64,000 bases of DNA, taken from assembly GCA_028023455.1 (NCBI GenBank), contig JAQFVV010000187.1, forward strand, positions 434,001-498,000. Direction: 5' to 3'. Source of the stretch: Epiperipatus broadwayi (Eukaryota > Onychophora > Udeonychophora > Euonychophora > Peripatidae). Below the pieces are notes generated by a model. The model was not told the origin of the DNA, searched no databases, and saw only the letters and a program-made list of their open reading frames with translations. How positions within the stretch are numbered: the first letter of the stretch is position 1; each line of letters opens with the position of its first letter. Both the position numbers and the translations under genes were made by a program. Below are positions 26,201-38,200 of the stretch, one piece after another.

Positions 26201-29200
26201 ATGTGTATCAATTATATAAGATGGAGTGCATAACTGTATGGAGTTTGAAAGTCTGACTTCAAGTCCCTTCTAATTACATTAAGCTAAGTATCAACAATAT
26301 ATTTATATTTGAATATTATATATATATATGTAAATATATAAATATGGCACATACAGTTAATGAAATATATTTGCTTTTTCAAATTATACAATATCAATGT
26401 TATTTTTAAAAAAATATTTGAGAACAAATTATTGCATGGTTTAATTTTTTTTTTTCTTTGCTAAAAAAAAATGAAAATGATGACATATTATTTGAGAATG
26501 CAAAGGTGCTACATAAATAATAAAATATACAGTATTTCATTATTTTGATTATCAGCTGCATTAAACATCACAGGTAAGGATTTTTATATATCATTTTAAC
26601 AAAAATTTTATGAGGAATATAATAACCTTAATAATTATACATCTATTTAAAAACTTATCTATCAAAATTCAAAATTTTCATTTTATGATAATGACTAATA
26701 TAACTTTCAACTTTAATGCTTTTCATGGTGTATTAGCTTTATAACAATACATAATTTTTAAATTAAAGTGTATGTCATATGTTGAAAAAATTATTGCTTT
26801 TATATTTAAAAAATAATTGTTTGATGTTTATGAATAATAGTACCATTACATTATTATCTAAATATTTGAGTATATAAAAGAGAAACAGATAATTTAAAGT
26901 AATATAAATTTGTTTAAAATATGAGATCAAATCATTAGAAGACTAAGATGAATGAGAATTGTTTAGTCAAAACATACATCTTGGAGGTTCTTGATGAAAG
27001 TAATTATATTGTAAAAATACATAATATTTTATATCTGTGATCAAATGCAAAAAAGTTAATATAAAACTTGTGGAAATTAACAAGTTAAACTGCATGAATA
27101 TAATAAATATATGTGAATATTTAGAAGTAAATATTTAAATATTCTTAATATTAAATAATACCTCAGGTATAAACTGTTTGTATCCATATACTGCTAATTT
27201 TTCAATAATCCTAAACAAAAGATAATCTTCTATTTTCATTTCCTCATCTTCCATCTGATCAAAAATCTAAAACAAAAAACATTTGTTAAATGTCTGATGC
27301 ATATAGTCAAATTTTTTTTTAATAATCATAAACAAAAAGCTGATCATGTCTTATGTGACTAGGTGAGTTGTAGAGAAGCAGATTGAAAACCTAAAATCCA
27401 TGAATCATGACCCAACTATCTCATTTTCCTTAATCAAACTTCTTATGAATTTGAGCAATAAACTATTCAATTATTTTTTCACATCACATATAAAAATTAA
27501 CAACATTCTTAAATCAGATTATAAACAAAAGTCACTCAAAAGATCATGTTTGTTCAAGCTTGGAAATAATAACATGAACTTTAATTGAAAAGCTTTACCT
27601 CTAAAGTCTATCAGTCTATCACCACAACCCAATTTGTTATTAATGATCTTTCACAACCAAAATATTACCATCTTCAATTTCTTAAATGTATAATACTTAA
27701 ATTTGTAAAGACATAAAATTACTTTTAAAAAATTATTAATAATAACAGTACAATTAAAATTTTCTCATAAATTTAATCTTATTAAATGTAAGATTAAACT
27801 GCTAAGAGTAAACATATATAAAACAATTATATTTCCAAGATGTTCAATTCCATTCAATTCTTCTTAGCATTACTTATTTTAAATACACCACAAATGTTCA
27901 ATTCTTGTTGCATTTTTCACAGTACTTCTATTATTATTAACTGTCATTATACTATATGATGCAAATTTCATTATACTATTTTTAAAATAAATAATTGTAA
28001 GTCCTTTTTAAAAAAAAAAAAAATGTACAAATACACACACAGACAGAGATATGTACATACTTACACACATTAAACTATTTTACAATTTATCTCATATAAA
28101 GATTTATTTTTCAATCTATTTTTTAAAAAACATTATTAATAAAATCAAATTTAAAATATCTATATAAAACAATATTAATTAATAAAGAATCAACATAATT
28201 AATATATTGTAATGGTATAAAATATGTCGTTACATTAATTTAAGATTAAAATAAAAACTAAGTTCATAAATAAAAACTAAAAGCTAAAAAATTAAAGAGT
28301 TGTTAAACATGTATACGTATATATATTCGCACAGATGCAAAACTTTAAAAATTATTTTCTTTTTTTAAAAAATATATATATATATTTGAACGTACTTCTT
28401 TTTTAAAAAAGTACAAGATCTAAAGATAAAATATTTTTGTAAATGGAAATGATTGTTTTATAAATTAATTGAAAAGCAAACTAGCCCTTGGGGCTCTTAT
28501 AGAAAAAAAGATCAGTTGAAAGATATAGATAAGAGAATAAAAAATAAATTAGATGTCCAATATAGAAGCAGCAATGAAGGCCCGGACCATAATGGAAATT
28601 ATTGCAATGGGAAACGATGTTCAATGAATCCGGGGGAGTACTATAAAAGGAAAAATATTAAAATTAAGTGGAGTTCCAACTTGATTTTTGTGAGAAGAGC
28701 GATAAGATGCACTTGTTGCTCTCTCTCTCACTTATTTCAAATAAAATGACTGTAATACCAGGATTGAACCAGCTTAGGCCTCCTCCAGAACAAAAGACCG
28801 GACTTCAAATAGAGACATCACGGGAATTGGCCCCAGGAACCGTGATTCTCCTTCTGTAAGACATGAACTATAAAATTTTAAAATAATTAAGAACTTTCGT
28901 TCAAGCTTTTAATATTCAGACCTAAATTTTAAAATGAACTCTTATCTGACTTTCAAATTTCAAATTGATAATTAATGTTTAGATTTTATACATTTAAGTT
29001 TAAAAAAAAAAAATCATTTCCATTTTTATTTTTTTTATTTCTATTAATATTTATTTGTATAAATTATTTAAATGCATTAAATTTAAGTTGAGTATTGACG
29101 CTTGCATAGATTCATTCACGTTTAATTATGTTTTTGTTTTCATATTTGACTAGAATATATTGACATTCGGTAAATAATGATATCTTACGTTGAATATCTA

Positions 29201-32200
29201 AAATGTATTTATTCGGATGTCTTTTTAGTTATTGGTATCAATGCGGCATCTTATGATGAATGCCATTGGGTTTCTTGTGAATTCCCTCTGCAATTACATC
29301 GATGACTTTATATTTTGATCATTTATGTTTATTTTGAAATGTTTTTAAGCGTGTAATCTATGTAGTCGATCTATGCTCAACATTAAAAAAACAAACCTTT
29401 ATAAATCCATCTGTGTGAACTTATATAAATGTTAAATTTAAGTCGGGCATGAATGGCTATATAGATTTGTAAAGTTATATTAATTAATTAGGGGAGGGTA
29501 ATCTTAGGTTATTTGTTTCTTAGTTAAATTAGGTCAATGGATTAGATATATTGGTGTAATTAGTAGATATAGTATGAGGTTCACTACGTGCAGGATCTCC
29601 ATTATACGCCGCACACCCCTTTTTGCCTAGTCCCTTCCTAAGGAGTTTTTTTTTTATTGTTCTTCTTGCCGACAGATGTAGCATTCCTGTTTGGTTGAGA
29701 GTCAATGTCTTCTCTAACCATACTGTTCAGATGTACATTCCTGACAGTATGGTATTTAGTGCTGTCGTATTTTCATGCTACATTGAATACATCAATGTAT
29801 CAGATGGATTGACGCCGGTTTGACTGCGAACTTTTGGCCTACGGTTAAATAAGGGATAGAATATTTTCTTTTCAAATACAAGTCTATGTAGTCTATTCAT
29901 ACTCGACAATCTTAAAAAAATATTAAATTCATTTGTACGAATGGTTTAAAATCGAAGATAATAAATGTTATTCCTCAAATTTTAAATGATTATATATGTG
30001 CGCTAATAAATGTTTTGTGTGTTAATTACTGGCAGTGGCTTTTATTTTTTTATATTTAAAATACAAATGAAGAAAAGTTATATATTATTATCTCTGCGTC
30101 TTCACTGAGCTAGTGACTGGGGCTAACGGTCTAAAATAATAAATAAAAGTTGGATCTTTAACAGCACGTATCTGCCTACTCTATAAATTTTCTAAGTTCA
30201 AGTAGCCTAGTGGCGCTCTGTCAGCAGATACGGTAAGACTGGAATCTTCCACATCTTCCCGACCGTTATAATATGAAAAATGTTTTTTAGAATTAAAATT
30301 CTAACTTATATAAAAAAATTTATGATATACACTATTTAATATATTTTATTAAAAAATGTACTGTTTTTTAAATATAAAATAATAAAAAAATTTGAGGAAT
30401 ATAAATTGAAAAATACAATAAATAATAGATAAATTACATAATAAAGTTAAATATATATAAACATATATAAAATTTTAAATACATATATAGTCTATACTAA
30501 ACTTAATGTAAGCATAAGGGACTTGAATTCAAAACTTTCAAACCCCACAGCTGAACAATGATTATATATATGTGTTGGAGATGGTGAACTGGACCGACTG
30601 ATGAGTGCTGGTTCAGCACAAAATATGTAATGTATATTGGAGACCATTTATCTTTTTCACATATATGTAGTCATGTGTCAGTTGTATAAGATGGATTGGA
30701 TAACTGTGGGGAGTTTGGAATTCTGAGTTCAAGTCCCTTATAAGCATATATATGTGTATGAATTTTAGCATATATATATGTGTGTGTGGGTGTAGTTGTG
30801 TTTTTAAAAAAAAAAGAGATAAATACATAAAAATTAATTTGTACATTCGGGTACATATATCAAAAATAATGTAATAAAATCTGGAGTTCATAGTTCTGAG
30901 AAGAATACTAGAAAGTCATAACAATCATGTAATAACAGTATTGTGAAAATTAATAAATAACAAACATTATATTAAAAGTAAGTACATATATACAAAGATC
31001 TAGTTTCACTATAAGTACAATTAATCTATAAAAAATAATAAGTTTATTATGTCTGTCCAGTTACTAAATTCCACTGAGAGATAGCTCTGTAAGATAAACA
31101 GACACAGTGTGACTTTTCAAAAAGTGATCAAGTTTTATTTTAAAAAATTTACTTTTTATTTCATTTAAAATAATTAATGAATTTGCTTTTTCTTTTAAAT
31201 TTTCAATTGAAAAAAAATTTTTTTAAAGTTTCTTTTTATAGAAAACACTATAATTTGTCTTTGCTTGTATTTTTTTTATTATTTATTTAATGTAGTTGTT
31301 AAAGTTAACAATAATGACTTTTTATTAATAATTATATAAAAATATATCTACTTTTTTTAATTGGAGTATATAAAATTTTCAATTCAAAGTGAAGCATGTT
31401 ATACTGATGTTTATAAGTATCTCTAATTAATTAAAATTTCATGAGCTAAGCAGCATTTCACTATATATATTTTAGAATCTTAAAAAATACATTATTATTT
31501 ATTTATATAATTAGCACTGAAAACAAATTGCATTTAATTTGCAAGTTATACATTTATATATATATATATTATAAAGTAATTTTTATTCTGGGTGCTAATG
31601 ATTTTCAATTACTATTACAATCAAAATAAATTTAACCAGTATGTATAAGGAAGATGAGAGTGACAGACAAATAAAAGGAGATAGAGAGAATAAGTGAGAA
31701 ATATAAAGCATAAAAAAGGAAAAATGGGTAAATAAGAAAGATAGGGAGAGGGTAAGAAGAAAAAGATAATTAACGTTAACTTGGCAGCAAATGTTTAGAG
31801 AGTTTCTGCAAGCATTTGCAAACACTTTACAATGACAATAATTACATATATAGGACTATACTTTTTTTTAACTTATTAGAAAGTATCTGAAAATTTTTCA
31901 ATAAAAACAAAAAAATAAATCATTATTTTACTCTAGCAAGGACGATCAATCTATGGCCGATGTGCTAATTGTGGCACTCTGTGAGATTAAATATGGCACA
32001 CTGAATCTCTGATTATAAAAAATAATTAAAAATAATGGAATCAAAAAACAATTTTTATTACTGCTTAGAAAAAAAAAAATTCATTTAATAAATTAAAATA
32101 ATAAAAAAATTTTATATTATATTCAGTTTATGTGTACATATATAACATTTGTCTAATTTTGAAAATACTAATCCAAAGGAAGTTTTAAATTTCCTTTTAT

Positions 32201-35200
32201 AAGTCTTACACAGTTTTATTCTTTATGATTTTTTTTTCATCAATGAATTTGAAATTGATAAAAAAAATAATAAGGGTATAAATGAATGGCTTTAATTTGA
32301 AGAATGCTCTGATGGAGAAAAAAAAAAATGTTTGTCTAAAACAAAACAGACTTAGATCTCTTAATAAAGTAAACAATATTTATACTTGACATTTTTTCTG
32401 CACAACATTATTATATTATAAAAAAATATATATATATTTTATACAAAAATTGGATAGTAGTGCAAATATTGTATGGTACATCTGAACTAATGCATGAAAA
32501 AAATTAATGCATAGATAATGAAATGTTAGCCATCTCTAATATTATATTACATCACTTTAATCACAGATATAGATATTGAATCAAAATACAATGTAATTCT
32601 CTGAGAGACCTCTGCAATATAATACTAAAAGTAAAAATATTTACCTTTTGGATGTTTTCCCAGTTTCCTTTCTCAGCATTACATAATAATAAAGTACTGT
32701 ATGTTTTTTTACTAGGTTGAAAATCCGAATCTCTAAATTAAAAACAAATTAATATATTAACATACATAGCACATATGTACAAAAAAAACTACATATCCTA
32801 CAAATAATTTAATTTTTAACATAAGAACTTATGTGATATTCTACTTTCTTATTAATATGTATAAATGAGGGAAAAAATGACTAAAGCATTAAGAATCACA
32901 TTTTGAAAATATACTGATTTTCTCTGTTAAACAAGATATTCCATCTTGGTTCCCCCCCCCCCCCAATTTTATGAATGTGTAACATAATTAAAAGATAATA
33001 AAAAGTCAATTTTGAGCTTTGTACAAGGTAAAAAAAAAAATTTAAAGAGAACCGTAATTGTACGATTTTTAAAAAAATCCAAATTAAGTAATTTTGATAT
33101 TCAAGAAAGTATGATCTTGTCAAGAGAGAAAAATATTAAAGTTAATCTCAAATAGTGATATATTGAAAGATCTTTAAAAATTGGAAAGTAGTTGATTAAA
33201 TCAGTTAGAAATAAGATGAATATTTCAAGCTAAGATCAAATTTTTGTAATTCTATGAACAATAAAAGATTTTTAAAAAAAAAGTTTGGGAAATATTTAAA
33301 TTACTTTAAAAAGAAATAAAATCCAATGATTTGTGGTAATAATTTATTTTCAAAAATATATTAGATTTATTAGAAAATGTCAAAACATTCTCTCAAATGT
33401 TAAGTATTCTCAGCTAAGCCCATATGAATAAATATAAAAATTCAAATCTCAAGCAGACAATCCAAAAGATATCTCTTAACTGTATGCTGCAATGATGTTA
33501 AACAGAAATATGGACTCATTCAAACAAAGAGCATGAAATTTAAATTGGCAATGATCTTAAATTGTTCATATATAAACATGTTTAATATATGTATACAAAG
33601 AAACATTGGTCATTTTAATCTTTGCAATTTCCAATATAAGAAATAATCCCAGTGCATATTGCTAGCTGAAAATTCAAATATAAAATGTCAAATCACTCTC
33701 TTAAATGTTAAGTATTCTCAGTTATGCTCCTGTAAATAAATATAAGTTTGAATCTCAAGCAGCCAATCCAAAAGTAATTTCTTGAACTGTATACTGAAAT
33801 GATGTTAAATATTGAAATACAAACATTCAAACAAAGATTGTGAAATTTAAATTAGCAATAATCTTAAATTGCTCATAAACAAAAATGTTTAATATATTTA
33901 TACGAAAAAAGACTAAATATTATTTTAACCATTGCATTCTCCAACATAAATATATAAAAAATAATCCCACTATATATCACTAGTGAAAATTCAAATATAA
34001 AATGTCAAATCACTCACCCAAAAGTACAGTTCAAGAGATATCTTTTGGACTATTCACAGAGGGTTTATTCATAAGGAGTACAGCTGAGAATATTTAATGT
34101 TTGGGAAAATGATTTCACATTTTATATTTGAATTTTCAGTTAGTGATATGCACAGGGTTTACTTCTTATATATTTATATTGGGAGATTGCAAAGATTAAA
34201 ATGACTAGTTTTTCTTTGTATATGTATATTAAACACGTTTGTTTACGAGCAATTTAAGATCATTATTAATTTAAATTTCACACACTTTGTTTGAATAAGT
34301 CGGTATTTCAATATTTAACATTATTATTCCACCCAGTTCAAGAGATATCTTTTAAAATGATGGCTTAAGACTTGGACTTTTATATTTATTCACAGGGTGC
34401 CATAGATGAGAATACTTAATGTTTGGGAGAGCGATTTGACATTTTATGTTTAAATTTTCAGCTAGCAATATGCACTGGGATTATTTCTTAGATTTATTAG
34501 AATATAAATAATGATAGAGATAATTATCATTCAATTGGCTTAAGAACAAAAAAAAATTAAATGTGAAAGAACCTATGTACTAAACAATAATAATTCTTTT
34601 GCAATAATTATTTGAAAAGTTTAAACAAGAATGACTCTAAAAATATGAAAAATATATATATTTAATATGAAAATTAAATAATTCTACTGAAATGAAATAA
34701 CAGGAAAAAATATATATGAAAAAATGAAAATTATAAAAATAAATAAATATGCAAACTATTAGGAAATGTTCTGACTGATTTAACAATCTTCCTCAACCTT
34801 TTTTTGCCAATAGAAAAAAGAAAACTGACGATAATCATTTAAATCATTCAAAACACACACTAATAACATTAAAAAAATAAAAAAAAAGAAGTTAGGTGAT
34901 TTGTATTTTTTTTAAATATTAGAAGATAGTGTAAATTTTTTTAAATATAAAAATGAAATTACAAGAACTGTATATCAAAAACGAAAATAAAATTTTACAG
35001 GAGAATATAAAATTTTAATTAAAAATAAAGTACAAAAATTATTTAAATTGGAGGTAAATTATGATATAATGTTTTTAACAATGTTTTCATTAACAGATTT
35101 GAATACGATGATAATGATGCTTAATTTCACCATTAACAGTCAATAGTAAATCTATGCAGATTAAGTAAATAACCCTTAGCTAAAAAATATTGATATATAA

Positions 35201-38200
35201 ATAAATCAATCAGATCAAATCAAACTATGTACATTTTAATTTCCTGAATACAATGCTCAATTATAATTTAATAACATACGTACATTATGCTATCAAATCT
35301 AACATTAATCCTCAAGCTTACAAAAATTGTATTAAAATCCATATGACCCATTATTTTTTAGTCATTAAAATGTTTTTGATATCGTGGCAAGGTTTAACTA
35401 GTGCTTCTCTTTTTAGAGCATTTCCAAATTTTCATAATTGAAAGTTTGACCAATCATTTTTTTGTACATCTGGAATGTATTAATAATTTGACTTTTATAT
35501 ACATAGCAAACAATAAACACAATTATTTTACAAAAAAAGTTCAACATATATATGCCAATGAACAGCCATCACAAGTCATTCCAAACCAATTTCTTCAAGT
35601 CTCTAACTCTTGCTTAGTTCTCAAAACAAAACATTACCTAACTTTCTGAACTTACATGTACTATCTGCATTAACAGCAATAATCTATTCTACAACTATTT
35701 GTGTAAGCACAAATAATTAATAGTTATCATTGAGATCCTGATTTTGGATATGATTCATATGTGGTAGTTAAACAAGCATTAATCTGTCTTGAGTTTAATA
35801 TCTTAGGATTATAAAACTTTCAAGTCATTAGTCTAAACAGTATATACAAAATGTGCAATTACATGTTACTCACTGATAAAGTCCATTAGATGGATACTCA
35901 TCTGGAGATCTATCAGGGAGTGCTATCTGATAATCATTTATAACAGTGGTTTTCAATCTTTTCACACCTGAGGACCGATAAAAATAAGGATAAGATTTCG
36001 CGAACCGCAGATGTCTACAGATAAATTTTCTTAAAGATTTAAACTACTTACACTTAGATGAGCATAATTGTTATAACTGACCAAAACAACACACTAGTTA
36101 CTGTGTATTGTAATGGTGTTGCTTACTTTCACATGCTGAACACTCTTTCTCAAGTTGCGCAGTCATACTGCTACAGAAAACAGTACAATAACAATCGTTC
36201 TCATTAATGTGCCTGCATTGCTATGTTAATTATTTCATTGTTAAAACTAGCAAGAATAAAATGTTATTCACCTGAATGTTGGGAAATATCACAGCTAGTG
36301 TAATTACATGACAATGATTATGATAAATGTAATATTTGTACTTAATGTTAAATATACAAGATGAAGTTATATATATATATTGAAACAATAAGATCTGCTT
36401 TGCAGATCTTCGTTTCACCTTTTCTCACCTCTTTCTGCCCTCATACCTTAATTTAAACCCCAGTGTATCGTAGTGTGTCTGCATTGCGCTTATATGCCGA
36501 AAATCCTGCCCAATTTTAAACCGAGTACAACGCTCGTGTTATATATACATTTCTGTTTATAAATCACTAGTGTAAATTATGTGTATGTACACGTAAAAGA
36601 TATTTGTTTAAAAAGTAGGTAATATAGGTCGTAATTGCGCACACACTGTGATATATTTATTTTCAAAACTTAAGTTAAAATAATATTTTGTTGTTTAAAA
36701 TTATTTCTGTTTAAATCTATTTATAAAAGATATTTCATTCGTAATATTTGTTTTAGTTTAAAATAAAATTATATTCATCCCATAAGTAGATTTAAACATT
36801 GAAAATTAAAAGAAGTAAATAAGTTGTTATTTTAGATTTTAAAATCATGCCACATATTTTCTGTTAAAAATAAATGAGGGTTGGTAAGAAAACAATAGTT
36901 TAAAATATGTTCTAGTAGCTTATCTAAATACAGCAGATGTCCTCTTAGGGAAATTTTAATTAGCAAAAGTTTTTTTTAATGAAATCAAAGTTTTAATCCG
37001 AATGTCTACAGGGTAATTAACAATAGAAAATTAATTAAAATTTTGTTGAATTCCTTTGGACGTTTAGATGGGCTTAATTAGAGCATTGATAAGATAGCAA
37101 ATTTTGGTATATTTGAAACGCTCCAGGGCAGTTTTTATTGTACAGCTCTGCTATATATAGAGGGGTTTTCTTTTGTTTGATGATTCTGATTAGTTTCTGA
37201 TTATTATTCTAATTAGTGTTCTTACAGTTTGCTAGTAGGCAAGTAGCCTGCAAGGTTTAATATTTGAAACCGAGTTTTCATCTTCAAATAGACTTTACAG
37301 TTTTCAAATATATTGCATTTAAAGTGTTCTCTGAAAAGTTTAATTTGCTGAAAGTCTAAGAATCTTGGAGAACTGCACACCCCAACCTTTAATAGAAATC
37401 CTAAAATGACCGAGTAGAGCTGGAAAAAAGACTATTTTCCTTTGGGAAATGGCCGGACTCTGCAAACCATGCCATCAGATGCCTTCACTGGAGAAGCCCT
37501 AAAACTGTCACCGCTGCTAAAAATGTAAACTGTTAAGCGAAATTTGCTGCCAAATTCTTGAGTACTGCTACCATCAAGCTGGAAAATCACCTGAAATTTG
37601 CCTTCAAATGCCTACTTCTGACGAGGTAACCCAAAATTAACCCAAGAGCTCTTGTGATCGTATATTCCTCTTACTAAGCTATAGCTAATTCCATTTGTTT
37701 TTATCTTATAATTATGTTCTTGTTTCTTTAAATTCTACAACTTAATTAGTGTATTCTATCTCTATACTTGGGTTAATATTTTGTATTTTAATCTGTTTTT
37801 CTTTTATTATGATGGTGTGCTAGCATAGCCATCGACCAAGCGAATTATTCCTTTTATTTAAATCAAGACGCCGCCATTAACACGTTTTAAATTATAAATT
37901 TTGTCCCATTTTATTATCTCGTTGAATCGCTCGTTCAAGGGCTATCTTACTAGTAATCAACTATTTAATAATTTTGCAGTTAAAATCCACATGTTTATTG
38001 GTTTTAACATAATATGAGAATATGTGTGAGGTCAATGAGTAAATATTTAACAAATGAATGATTGTGTAATTAACTTATACTTTCTTTTAAAACCCCACAA
38101 TCATGTATTCTCCCACTCTAAATATGTTTTATTGTTTTGCTTAATTTCCAAAGCGTATAATTTTGAGGTCGAGAATGTGCAGACTTTCATAAAATAAATA

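Noticed and set aside
30704-30742. GAGTTCAAGTCCC as a Pol III B-box of a tRNA or SINE
   Set aside because: The same sequence occurs inverted at the other end of the element, so it is better explained as part of a terminal inverted repeat.
31930-32020. hAT-like terminal sequence (CTATGGCCGATGTGC then GTGGCACTC)
   Set aside because: Resembles one end of a Charlie-type element, but I found no partner end or target duplication.
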